Shown: positions 1-5,813 of the stretch, piece after piece
Position numbering within the stretch: the stretch's first letter is position 1
How the letters are laid out: every line of letters begins with the position of its first letter
DNA from: an uncultured Propioniciclava sp.
Lineage (GTDB): Bacteria > Actinomycetota > Actinomycetes > Propionibacteriales > Propionibacteriaceae
Assembly (NCBI GenBank): GCA_937872005.1
Contig: CALMPQ010000234.1
Span: 1-8,744, forward strand
DNA: 8,744 nucleotides
Direction: 5' to 3'
Notes under the pieces: model-generated
The model's input: the letters and a program-made list of their open reading frames with translations, nothing else
Database searches by the model: none
Told to the model about the DNA's origin: nothing
Translations under genes and position numbers: made by a program

Positions 1-491
1 TGCTCCGCTGGGCCCCGGCGTTCGTCCCGTTGATGCTGCCGGCCCTGTGGCTCGCGGCGCAGCGCAACGAGCGCGCCACGGTCGGCGGCGCGCTGACGAT
101 CGCCGCGGCGTCCTTGATGGTGCCGATCGCGCGCTATCGCGACGTGCTGGACGCCCTCCGCCCCGACGCGGGGCTGACCTGGGTCGTGACCGCGCTGGTC
201 TTCGCGTACTTCTTCGGCACGGTGCTCTACGTCAAGACGAACATCCGTGAGCGGGGGCGTCCGGAGTGGCTGGTGGCCTCGATCACCTACCACGGCGTGG
301 TGGCGATCATCGCGGTCGCCCTCGCCTTCGCGGGCCTCGCGTCGTGGTGGTGGGCACCGTTCTTCCTGCTCGGCACGGTGCGTGCCTGGCTCATCCCGCC
401 ACGGACGTGGTCGGCCAAGCACATCGGCTTCCTCGAGATCGGCATGAGCACCCTGCTGCTCGTCTGCTTCGCCGTGTGGCCCGGCGCCTGA
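1..491 (+). CDS. YwiC-like family membrane protein (3' part)
   Basis: The reading frame is open from the left edge (first full codon at base 3) to a TGA at 489-491, giving the last 162 residues. A TTG at 30 is in frame, but the frame continues upstream with good codon bias, so the gene starts outside the window. The protein is strongly hydrophobic with about four to five membrane segments. The block GTVLYVKTNIRERG followed by a further hydrophobic half, and an ending with the KHIGFLEIG segment, match my memory of the YwiC-like family of integral membrane proteins, whose biochemical role is not known to me. The symporter gene starts 32 bases downstream on the same strand but appears to have its own promoter overlapping this stop codon. 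Family assignment is by recognition of the motif only. Confidence 0.82.
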   Translation, partial: LRWAPAFVPLMLPALWLAAQRNERATVGGALTIAAASLMVPIARYRDVLDALRPDAGLTWVVTALVFAYFFGTVLYVKTNIRERGRPEWLVASITYHGVVAIIAVALAFAGLASWWWAPFFLLGTVRAWLIPPRTWSAKHIGFLEIGMSTLLLVCFAVWPGA

Positions 492-517
492 CGCTCGGGG
501 CACCCCGGCGGTAGGTT
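488..517 (+). promoter_or_regulatory. Putative promoter of the symporter gene, leaderless type
   Basis: CTGACG at 488-493 resembles a -35 box (four of six to TTGACA). It is followed after 18 bases by TAGGTT at 512-517, a TANNNT -10 box. The box ends six bases before the ATG at 524, so transcription would begin at or next to the start codon. No convincing Shine-Dalgarno sequence is present. The -35 box overlaps the stop codon of the upstream YwiC-like gene. This is a prediction from spacing and motif only. Confidence 0.42.
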
Positions 518-523
518 GCCGCC

Positions 524-1897
524 ATGGCCCAGTCTCACAGCGGTGGCGACACCGCCCGCCGCAACCGGTGGAGCTTCGCGATCGGGACCGTCGGTCGCGA
601 CATGGTCTATTCGATGATGGCGCTGTTCCTCATCGTCTACCTCACCGAGGTGCTCGACCTCGACGACCCCACACTGTGGTGGGTCAACGGCATCCTGCTG
701 GCCGCGCGCATCTTCGACGCCTTCACCGACCTCGTCATGGGCGGCATCATCGACAACACCAACACCCGCTGGGGCCAGTTCAAGCCCTGGATCGTGGCCG
801 GCATGGTGCTGACCGCGATCATCACGGTCGTGCTCTTCACCGACCTCGGCCTGCGGGGCCCGGCCTACATCGCCCTGTTCACGGTGGTCTATGTCTCGTG
901 GGGGCTGGCCTGGACGATGAACGACATCGGCTACTGGTCGATGCTGCCGTCGCTCACCGTCGACCAGCGCGAGCGCGAGCGCTTGGGCGCCCTGGCGAAG
1001 GTGTTCGCCACGATCGGCCTGTTCACCGTGGTGGTGGCCATCATCCCCGTCACCGGGATGCTCGGTGGGGACGCCCGCGCCTGGCAGCTCTTCACCCTCG
1101 GCGCCGTGGCGATCATGCTGCTGGGCCAGCTGGTGACCCTGGTCGGGGTGAAGGAGCCGAAGCGGTCGGGTCCCGTCGAGCACACGACCGTCCGCGAGAT
1201 CGTGCGGGCGGTCAGCCACAACGACCAGCTGCTGTGGACGGCCGTCGCGATGATCCTGTTCCTGGTCGGCTACAACACCACGACCTCGTTCGGCGTCTAC
1301 TTCTTCAAGTACGCCTACCGCGACGAGAACATGTTCTCGCCGTTCGCGGCGATCCTTGGTGTCGCGCAGTTGCTGGGGTTCGCGATCTTCCCGCTGCTGC
1401 GCAAGCGCTACAACCGGCGCACGCTGTTCACGGTGGCGATGGGTCTGGTGGCGCTGGGCTACGTGATCTTCTTCTTCTCACCGATGAACATCATCCCGAT
1501 CGGCATCGCCGGGCTGCTGCTGTTCGTCGGTGGCTCGTTCGTCATCGTGCTGATGATCGTCTTCCTGACCGACTGCATCGAGTACGGCCAGTGGAAGCTC
1601 GGCCGCCGCAACGGCGCCGTCACCTTCGCCCTGCAGCCGTTCATCAACAAGATCGGGGGCGCCGTCGGCACGGCGATCGTCGGGTCGACGCTCATCATGA
1701 CCGGCATCAACGCCGCCCGCACGCCCGACGACGTCACCGAGGCCGGGCTGCTGGGCATGCGGCTGATGATGATGGCGTTCCCGATGGCGCTGATGCTGGC
1801 CAGCTACCTCGTCTACCTGAAGTTCTACAGGATCGACGAGGAGTTCCACGCCCGCATCGTCGCCGACCTCCGCGAGCGCGGGGAGCTGGTCGGCTGA
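524..1897 (+). CDS. GPH-family sugar:cation symporter (major facilitator superfamily)
   Basis: A complete 457-residue membrane protein, the usual length for the glycoside-pentoside-hexuronide:cation symporter family. These take up sugars or glycosides with H+ or Na+ across the cytoplasmic membrane. The N-terminal half carries the family signature at residues 61-90: an acidic segment ARIFDAFTDL, then GGIIDNT and RWGQFKPW. The second signature sits in the C-terminal half at 351-365 (TDCIEYGQWKLGRRN) and is followed by the FALQPFINKIGGAVG helix. About twelve hydrophobic segments are visible, with a central charged loop around 211-235 (VKEPKRSG and onward). No sugar-processing enzyme lies next to it here, so the substrate cannot be inferred. 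The ATG at 524 is chosen because the protein then begins with a short polar tail before the first membrane segment, and a -10 box lies just ahead of it. It converges on the alpha/beta hydrolase gene with only 7 bp between stop codons. Confidence 0.93.
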   Translation: MAQSHSGGDTARRNRWSFAIGTVGRDMVYSMMALFLIVYLTEVLDLDDPTLWWVNGILLAARIFDAFTDLVMGGIIDNTNTRWGQFKPWIVAGMVLTAIITVVLFTDLGLRGPAYIALFTVVYVSWGLAWTMNDIGYWSMLPSLTVDQRERERLGALAKVFATIGLFTVVVAIIPVTGMLGGDARAWQLFTLGAVAIMLLGQLVTLVGVKEPKRSGPVEHTTVREIVRAVSHNDQLLWTAVAMILFLVGYNTTTSFGVYFFKYAYRDENMFSPFAAILGVAQLLGFAIFPLLRKRYNRRTLFTVAMGLVALGYVIFFFSPMNIIPIGIAGLLLFVGGSFVIVLMIVFLTDCIEYGQWKLGRRNGAVTFALQPFINKIGGAVGTAIVGSTLIMTGINAARTPDDVTEAGLLGMRLMMMAFPMALMLASYLVYLKFYRIDEEFHARIVADLRERGELVG

Positions 1898-1909
1898 GCC
1901 CGCCTCAGC
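1893..1909. terminator. Hairpin containing both stop codons of a convergent gene pair
   Basis: GCTGAG at 1893-1898 and CTCAGC at 1904-1909 form a perfect six-pair stem around the loop CCCGC. The left arm contains the TGA of the symporter and the right arm contains, on the other strand, the TGA of the hydrolase. There is no T-run on either side, so it is at best a non-canonical, bidirectional terminator. The stem is short and could be chance in sequence this GC-rich. Confidence 0.35.
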
Positions 1910-2954
1910 GCACGAGGACGTTCGCGATTTCCTGGGCCACCCGGCCCGGCGCCGCGAGCGGGATGCCGTGGTCGACGCCCTCGAGCGCGACCTCGGTCAC
2001 CGCGCCACCGTTCGCGCGGTAGGCATCCAACACCGCACGGGTCTGCTGCACCATCGGCTGCGGCGGCAGGACGTCCTCGCCCGGCCAGCCCGGGACGGCG
2101 CCCATCTGGCCGAGCGTGGCCAGGTCGAACAGGGACCCGTCGGCGACGACCTTGTCCTCGCTGCCGTGGATCCACACGATCGGCGGCTTGCGCTCCAGGT
2201 CGACGATGCCCGAGGCGTCGTAGTACTTCGGGCTCATGGTGTTCAGGACGCCCCGCTCCCCCGTCGCCAGCCCCGGCCAGGTCTCCGAGGGGGCCGCGGT
2301 ACCGGGGTAGAAGTCGTCACCGGTGCGGGTCTTGAGCAGTTCGTCGGTGAGGAAGTCCTCGTCGATGTTGGCCGCGTTCTCGCCGCCGCCGTAGAAGGTG
2401 CGCATGACGATGCGCGGGCTGGTCTGTGGGTCGGCGTCCGAGGCGTCCTTCGCGGCGAGGCGCTGAACGAAGGCCGGGTTGGCGCCGGCGGCACCGCAGG
2501 CCGCGGCGTCCGGGGTGGCGTGCTCGCCGTTCGCGCCCTTGGTGCCGCCGTAGCCGTAGGGCGACAGCGGCGCGATGAGGGTCACCGAGGCGAGGTCGTC
2601 GGGGTACTCGAGCATCATCTGCTGCAGGACCCCCGCGCCCATCGACCAGCCGGCCGCGTTGACCCTGCCCTGCCCGGCGAGGCCGAGCGTCTCGAGCAGC
2701 GCGTGCACATCGTCGACCATGTTGCCCAGGCCGCGGGTCGCGTCGATCGGCTCGGCGTCGGTGTCCCCGTAGCCGCGCAGGTCGGGCGCGATGATGCGGA
2801 CGTCGCCGCCGAACTCGTCGGCGACGTAGCGCCAGAAGCCACCCGAGCTCAGGTTGCCGTGGACGAGCAGGAGCGGAATGCCGTCCTCGGGGCCGGAGAC
2901 CCAGACGTTCTGGGTGAGGCGGGCGGTCTCGATGCGCTGGGGCGTGAAGGTCAT
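1905..2954 (-). CDS. Alpha/beta-fold hydrolase
   Basis: A complete 349-residue alpha/beta hydrolase. The oxyanion-hole segment LLLVHGN lies at 28-34 and the strand-loop APDLRGYGDTD at 56-66. The nucleophile elbow GWSMG (102-106) gives Ser104. The probable acid is Asp267 in WIHGSEDKVV, and the probable base is His329 in EGVDHGIP, so the triad is complete. A long lid region of roughly 110 residues (about 132-245) between the Ser and Asp strands is rich in Gly, Ala and Asp and makes the protein longer than the common ~280 residues. The layout fits esterases, lactonases or C-C bond hydrolases acting in the cytoplasm; no signal peptide is seen and the substrate cannot be told. The ATG at 2954 is preceded by AGGA at seven bases and also by a -10-like CAGGAT, so initiation could be leaderless or by Shine-Dalgarno. 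It is divergent from the lipoprotein gene, with 81 bp between starts. Confidence 0.92.
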   Translation of the reverse strand: MTFTPQRIETARLTQNVWVSGPEDGIPLLLVHGNLSSGGFWRYVADEFGGDVRIIAPDLRGYGDTDAEPIDATRGLGNMVDDVHALLETLGLAGQGRVNAAGWSMGAGVLQQMMLEYPDDLASVTLIAPLSPYGYGGTKGANGEHATPDAAACGAAGANPAFVQRLAAKDASDADPQTSPRIVMRTFYGGGENAANIDEDFLTDELLKTRTGDDFYPGTAAPSETWPGLATGERGVLNTMSPKYYDASGIVDLERKPPIVWIHGSEDKVVADGSLFDLATLGQMGAVPGWPGEDVLPPQPMVQQTRAVLDAYRANGGAVTEVALEGVDHGIPLAAPGRVAQEIANVLVR

Positions 2955-2959
2955 GGCCC

Positions 2960-2982
2960 AATCCTGATGGGTGATTCAGGTT
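2960..2982. promoter_or_regulatory. Candidate operator (inverted repeat) in a divergent promoter region
   Basis: An imperfect inverted repeat, AATCCTGAT and ATTCAGGTT separated by GGGTG. The exact core is CCTGA (2963-2967) and TCAGG (2976-2980) with an eight-base spacer. It covers the predicted -10 box and most of the spacer of the hydrolase promoter and lies 16 bases upstream of the lipoprotein -35 box. A dimeric regulator bound here could control the hydrolase and perhaps both genes. No regulator gene is adjacent. This is inferred from symmetry only. Confidence 0.3.
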
Positions 2983-2990
2983 TCTGTAAA
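2961..2990 (-). promoter_or_regulatory. Putative promoter of the alpha/beta hydrolase gene
   Basis: On the minus strand TTTACA (plus-strand 2985-2990) matches five of six bases of a -35 box. It is followed after 18 bases by CAGGAT (2961-2966), five of six to TANNNT. The -10 box ends six bases before the ATG, as expected for a leaderless or nearly leaderless transcript. The same bases contain AGGA, which would act as a Shine-Dalgarno if the transcript began further upstream, so the two readings compete. Confidence 0.42.
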
Positions 2991-2997
2991 GAGGCTG

Positions 2998-3028
2998 TCG
3001 ACGCGGACCGCACCCCTGCGGGTAATCT
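2998..3028 (+). promoter_or_regulatory. Putative leaderless promoter of the lipoprotein gene
   Basis: TCGACG at 2998-3003 (four of six to a -35 box) is followed after 19 bases by TAATCT at 3023-3028, a good TANNNT -10 box. Only seven bases (CACGAGG) separate it from the GTG at 3036. That is the distance expected between a -10 box and the transcription start, so the mRNA would begin at the start codon. The GAGG directly abutting the GTG is too close to serve as a Shine-Dalgarno. Confidence 0.45.
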
Positions 3029-3035
3029 CACGAGG

Positions 3036-4001
3036 GTGACCCTGCCCCGCCGCGCCGCAGCCCTCGCGCTGGTGGCCGTCGTCGGCGCGGGGTGCTCCCT
3101 CCCCGGGGCCAGCGTGCCCCCGTCCCCCGACCCGGCACCCCCGCCCACCGCGACGAGCACGCCGACGCCGTCGGCGACGGCAGCGTCGAAAGCGCCCGAC
3201 CTGACCGTGCCCGGCGCAGCCACCCAACTGGTCGCCGACCTCTTGGACGCCGCGGGCGCCACCCGCGCGGTCATGGTCACCGTGACCGAGGACGCGGCAT
3301 CGGTGGCGGTCCTCCGCGGCGGGCAACCCCACACGTGGGCGTGGCGCGACGGGCGGATCCGGGAGGTCCCCAGCGACATCGCCTACGTGGCGCAGAGGAC
3401 CTTCGACCCCGATGACTTCGACTTCGACGACGTGGGCGCGCTCTTCCGCGCCGCGGAGTCGGTGTCGGGGTCGCGACAGAGCCAGTCCCTGCAGATCGTG
3501 GACTACTCCGGGGGGCTCGTCTCCATGTCGGTGTCGACCAACCCCGAATCCCGCGCCGTCTTCTTCCGCCCCGACGGAACCCTGCTGCCCACCCTCGACT
3601 TCACCAGCCCCTGGGGACTGCGCGAGGGCTACGCGGACGCGGTGGGTGAGCGCACCAGTGCCACCGCCGTCGGGTTCGGCTCGGGGGTCGGCGTGTACCT
3701 CGACGGTCCCCAGCGAAGCGATGGCGGCTTCGACCGGCGCCAGCGCACAGCCCGGACGCCCGTGCTCGTGACGCCCCGCACCGAGGCCGCCGACCTCGAG
3801 ACCTTCGACCCGCGCACGGTGGACCCGCAGGTCGTGTGGGGCGTCCTGGCGGAGTTGCAGGACGAGGGCGAGTTCGCGCTCGACACCGTCTGGACCTGCG
3901 TCGTCAACCACCGGGCCGGGGCGGGGCGTCCCCGCATGCACTTCACCGTCGGGGACCGGTCGTTCACGACCACCCTGACAGGCAGCGAGGTCCCGGGCTG
4001 A
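3036..4001 (+). CDS. Putative lipoprotein of unknown function
   Basis: A 321-residue protein that I do not recognise. It starts with a two-arginine n-region (TLPRR), a short hydrophobic stretch (AAALALVAVV) and the lipobox VGAGC, with the acceptor Cys at residue 20. This points to export and lipid anchoring at the outer face of the membrane. Residues 21-53 form a Pro/Thr/Ser-rich linker typical of exported actinobacterial lipoproteins. The remaining ~265 residues look globular, with beta-rich segments (AVMVTVTEDAASVAVLRGG, QSLQIVDYSGGLVSMSVS, RAVFFRPDGTLL) and an acidic run DPDDFDFDD near residue 130. I see no catalytic motif. The start is the GTG at 3036: it gives a normal signal peptide and has a -10 box seven bases ahead. 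The same frame stays open far upstream, but that part overlaps the hydrolase gene antisense and is not coding. The last codons lie inside a 32-bp palindrome shared with the terminator. Confidence 0.85.
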   Translation: MTLPRRAAALALVAVVGAGCSLPGASVPPSPDPAPPPTATSTPTPSATAASKAPDLTVPGAATQLVADLLDAAGATRAVMVTVTEDAASVAVLRGGQPHTWAWRDGRIREVPSDIAYVAQRTFDPDDFDFDDVGALFRAAESVSGSRQSQSLQIVDYSGGLVSMSVSTNPESRAVFFRPDGTLLPTLDFTSPWGLREGYADAVGERTSATAVGFGSGVGVYLDGPQRSDGGFDRRQRTARTPVLVTPRTEAADLETFDPRTVDPQVVWGVLAELQDEGEFALDTVWTCVVNHRAGAGRPRMHFTVGDRSFTTTLTGSEVPG

Positions 4002-4017
4002 TCAGCCCGGGACCTCG
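3986..4017. terminator. Perfect 32-bp palindrome, probable bidirectional terminator
   Basis: Bases 3986-4017 form an uninterrupted perfect palindrome. Its half-site reads CGAGGTCCCGGGCTGA, and the centre is TGATCA. The stop codon TGA of the lipoprotein gene (3999-4001) sits at the centre, so the last four sense codons (Glu-Val-Pro-Gly) are also one arm. As RNA from either strand it would fold into a stem of about 14 pairs with a four-base loop. It separates the convergent lipoprotein and metallopeptidase genes, whose stop codons are 26 bp apart. There is no T-run, which is common for GC-rich actinobacterial terminators. Confidence 0.7.
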
Positions 4018-4027
4018 AAGGGGGGCG

Positions 4028-4894
4028 TCAGTTCAGCGCGCCGGCGGCGAACGTGTTGCAGGTGTTCGGGTCGCCCGAGTTGAAGCCTTGGGCGAGCCAC
4101 TGCTTGCGCATCTGGGAGGAGCCGTGGGTCCACTGGCTGGGGTCGATGCGGCCGGCCTGCATCCGCTGGATGTGGTCGTCACCGACGACCTCGGCGGCAT
4201 TGATGGCGCGGTCCAGATCCTCCTGGGTGACCTCGCTGATGATGCTGTCGGAGGAGCCCGACGCGTAGCGCAGCCACGCGCCCGCGTAGCAGTCGGCCTG
4301 CAGCTCGAGGCGGACGGCCGGCGAGTTCGGACCCGACGTCTGGCCCTGCTGCTGTGCCTGGCTCATGACCCCGGTCAGGTTGGAGATGTGGTGGCCGTAC
4401 TCATGGGCGATGACGTACGCCTCGGCGGCGTCCCCACCCTGGGCGCCCAGCTGCGGCAGCATCGTGGCGAAGAAGGCCTTGTCGAGGTAGATGGTCTGGT
4501 CGGCCGGGCAGTAGAACGGCCCCACCTGCGCGGACGCCTGGCCACAGGCCGTGTTCACTGCGCCGTCGAAGGTGACCGTCTTGGTCATCTGGTAGCCCGA
4601 CAGCGTCTGCTGCCAGTAGTTCTGGATCGAGTTGGTGTAGGCCACGTAGCGGCACTCCGGGTCCTTCTCGATGTCGGCACCGGTCTGGCAGTGCGCGTAC
4701 TGGTTGTCCTGGGTCTGCGGGGCCGGCGCACCGCCACCCCCACCGAGGATGGCGCCCGGGTCGAAGCCGAACAACAGGGCGAGGATCATGATGAGGATGC
4801 TGGCTCCGCCGCCGACGGCGATCGTGCCGCCACGGCCACGACCACCACCGCCCATCTGGGACGGGTCGAGCTGGGCCCCCGGGTTGTACTGCAC
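4028..4894 (-). CDS. Membrane-anchored neutral zinc metallopeptidase (YpfJ/KPN_02809-type)
   Basis: A 288-residue protein of the putative neutral zinc metallopeptidase family. A short Gly/Arg-rich cytoplasmic tail (1-22) leads into one membrane anchor (about 24-50), a Gly/Pro/Gln linker, and an extracytoplasmic catalytic domain. The zinc motif HEYGH is at 164-168. The likely third ligand is Glu197 in the segment ELQADCYAG, and the family block THGSSQMRKQWLAQGF is at 256-271. Cysteines at 69, 81, 117, 129, 202 and 279 could form disulfides outside the cell. The GTG at 4894 is chosen because GGAGG lies six bases upstream and the family begins with a short 'YNPGAQLD'-like segment. The frame is open further upstream, but that stretch overlaps the NUDIX gene antisense. 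The substrate of these enzymes is not known to me. Confidence 0.93.
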   Translation of the reverse strand: MQYNPGAQLDPSQMGGGGRGRGGTIAVGGGASILIMILALLFGFDPGAILGGGGGAPAPQTQDNQYAHCQTGADIEKDPECRYVAYTNSIQNYWQQTLSGYQMTKTVTFDGAVNTACGQASAQVGPFYCPADQTIYLDKAFFATMLPQLGAQGGDAAEAYVIAHEYGHHISNLTGVMSQAQQQGQTSGPNSPAVRLELQADCYAGAWLRYASGSSDSIISEVTQEDLDRAINAAEVVGDDHIQRMQAGRIDPSQWTHGSSQMRKQWLAQGFNSGDPNTCNTFAAGALN

Positions 4895-4900
4895 CTTGTG

Positions 4901-4905
4901 CCTCC
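4901..4905 (-). promoter_or_regulatory. Ribosome binding site of the metallopeptidase gene
   Basis: GGAGG on the minus strand, six bases before the GTG at 4894. It fixes the start, because an out-of-frame ATG at 4905-4907 overlaps it and would otherwise open a false frame. Confidence 0.8.
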
Positions 4906-4930
4906 ATCGTCGCTGCTGGGACTGGGTTTG

Positions 4931-4936
4931 AGCATA
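4931..4936 (-). promoter_or_regulatory. Candidate -10 box of the metallopeptidase gene
   Basis: TATGCT on the minus strand fits TANNNT and would place transcription start near 4924, leaving a leader of about 30 bases that carries the Shine-Dalgarno. No convincing -35 box is seen at the usual spacing. Confidence 0.35.
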
Positions 4937-4965
4937 GCGGCCAGCACCCCCGAGTACGACGGCTC

Positions 4966-4977
4966 CGACCCGGGTCG
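4966..4977. repeat. 12-bp perfect palindrome in the 162-bp divergent intergenic region
   Basis: CGACCCGGGTCG is perfectly symmetric and lies between the metallopeptidase and NUDIX promoters, upstream of both. It could be an operator, but a palindrome of this length and GC content can also arise by chance. Apart from the promoter elements noted, I see nothing else in 4895-5056. Confidence 0.25.
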
Positions 4978-5021
4978 CCCCGACGCTGCCGCACACCACG
5001 CACATCGGCCGGAGAGGCGAC

Positions 5022-5050
5022 TTGGGTTCGTCCCTGAGGCAGGTCAAGAT
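5022..5050 (+). promoter_or_regulatory. Putative leaderless promoter of the NUDIX gene
   Basis: TTGGGT at 5022-5027 is followed after 17 bases by CAAGAT at 5045-5050, which matches TANNNT except for the first base. The -10 box ends six bases before the GTG at 5057. No well-spaced Shine-Dalgarno precedes that GTG, so a leaderless transcript is the simplest reading. Confidence 0.4.
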
Positions 5051-5056
5051 GGGCAG

Positions 5057-5770
5057 GTGCAGATCATCGGCGTGGAGGTTCCGGGCGGGACGCCCGTGCT
5101 GTCCTTCACGCTCGGGCACGGGGACGACCCGTACCAGGTGGCGTGGGAGGGCGGCTTCCGCGTCCTGCGTCCACTCTCGGCGGCCGGCACGGTCGAGGAC
5201 CTCACCGTGACCCTGCAGGTGGCCGAGCATCGGCGTCCGGTGACCCCGCGGGGGCCCCAGCGGGTGCGCACGACCCTGCGCCCCGGCGAACTGGCCGGAC
5301 ACCCCGTCGTGCGCCAGCGGTTGGCCGCCTACGGGCTCGTGGTGTCGTCGCGGGGCGTGCTCGCGACCGAGTTCTCCGACCGGACGGCGGTGCCCGGCAT
5401 GTGGGGCCTGCCGGGCGGCGGCATCGACCCGGGCGAGAACCCGGCGACCGCGGTGCAGCGCGAGGTGTTCGAGGAGACGGGGCAGCAGATCGAGATCACC
5501 CAGTTCCTCGACATGCAGTCCGACCATTGGATCGGGCACTCCCCCAGCGGCGTCGTCGAGGACTTCCATGCCGTGCGGCTCATCTATGCGGCGCGCTGCG
5601 ACGACCCGCGTGACCCCGTGGTGCACGACGTGGGTGGCACCACCGCCAGCTCCCAGTGGGTGCCGGCGCACGCGTTCCGCGACGTGGCATGGATCAACGG
5701 CGCGCGTTCCCTGCTGGGCAAGCACGGCCACGACCTCGTCCGCAGCTACCGCCGTCGCCGCTCGGCGTGA
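5057..5770 (+). CDS. NUDIX hydrolase with an additional N-terminal domain
   Basis: A 237-residue protein. The NUDIX box is complete at 121-143: G121, five residues, E127, seven residues, then REVFEETG at 135-142. Position 143 is Gln where a hydrophobic residue is usual. This box binds Mg2+ and supports hydrolysis of nucleoside-diphosphate-linked compounds in the cytoplasm. The NUDIX fold runs from about 88 (RLAAYGLVV) to about 225, with GMWGLPGGGIDPGE leading into the box. Residues 1-80 are an extra N-terminal part rich in beta-type segments (QIIGVEVPGGTPVLSFTL, VEDLTVTLQVAEHRRPVTP) that I cannot assign. The C-terminus is basic (SYRRRRSA). The GTG at 5057 is the first usable start after the intergenic region and has a -10-like box ahead; a second GTG at 5072 would shorten it by five residues. 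The substrate is unknown. It is divergent from the metallopeptidase and convergent with the Bax inhibitor gene. Confidence 0.9.
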   Translation: MQIIGVEVPGGTPVLSFTLGHGDDPYQVAWEGGFRVLRPLSAAGTVEDLTVTLQVAEHRRPVTPRGPQRVRTTLRPGELAGHPVVRQRLAAYGLVVSSRGVLATEFSDRTAVPGMWGLPGGGIDPGENPATAVQREVFEETGQQIEITQFLDMQSDHWIGHSPSGVVEDFHAVRLIYAARCDDPRDPVVHDVGGTTASSQWVPAHAFRDVAWINGARSLLGKHGHDLVRSYRRRRSA

Positions 5771-5772
5771 CG

Positions 5773-5807
5773 AAAACCCCCGCCCGGGGCGTCCGGACGG
5801 GGGCTTT
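5773..5807. terminator. Bidirectional intrinsic terminator between the NUDIX and Bax inhibitor genes
   Basis: CCCCCG at 5777-5782 pairs with CGGGGG at 5798-5803, and the stem continues inward with CCGG/CCGG after one C-A mismatch, closing on the loop GGCGT. AAAA precedes the stem and CTTT follows it, so either strand has a short U-tract after the hairpin. It begins just after the NUDIX stop codon, and the 3' end of the minus-strand Bax inhibitor gene is 26 bases further on. It is the most canonical terminator in the window. Confidence 0.8.
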
Positions 5808-5813
5808 CGCGTT

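Noticed and set aside
287..1219. 310-residue minus-strand open frame over the symporter gene
   Set aside because: It is a shadow frame rich in His/Arg/Gly/Gln with no family similarity, while the plus strand encodes a clear GPH transporter.
3012..3023. Small inverted repeat ACCC-CTGC-GGGT just before the lipoprotein -10 box
   Set aside because: Arms of four bases are expected by chance in sequence this GC-rich, and nothing else supports a site here.
1968..3035. Long open frame on the plus strand running into the lipoprotein gene (677 residues in total)
   Set aside because: This part is antisense to the alpha/beta hydrolase, which has a full catalytic triad. The upstream translation is Arg/Gly/Val-rich without family motifs, and a signal peptide with lipobox marks the true start at 3036.
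2976..3941. 321-residue minus-strand open frame opposite the lipoprotein gene
   Set aside because: Composition is Arg/Gly/Val-heavy and it would remove the divergent promoter region. The plus-strand product has a proper signal peptide, so this is taken as a shadow.
4401..4907. Minus-strand frame starting at the ATG at 4905-4907
   Set aside because: The ATG overlaps the Shine-Dalgarno of the metallopeptidase and the frame lacks the HEYGH domain.
3836..5056. Open plus-strand frame upstream of the NUDIX domain
   Set aside because: It runs antisense through the whole zinc peptidase gene and reads as repetitive Gly/Arg/Val sequence typical of shadow frames in GC-rich DNA.
4895..5731. N-terminal extension of the metallopeptidase frame up to 5731
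   Set aside because: It is antisense to the NUDIX gene and low in recognisable motifs. GGAGG six bases before the GTG at 4894 fixes the start.
5057..5770. The divergent zinc peptidase and NUDIX genes as one new functional system
   Set aside because: They share only an intergenic region, with different initiation modes (Shine-Dalgarno versus apparently leaderless), and no sequence feature links an extracytoplasmic peptidase to a cytoplasmic NUDIX enzyme.
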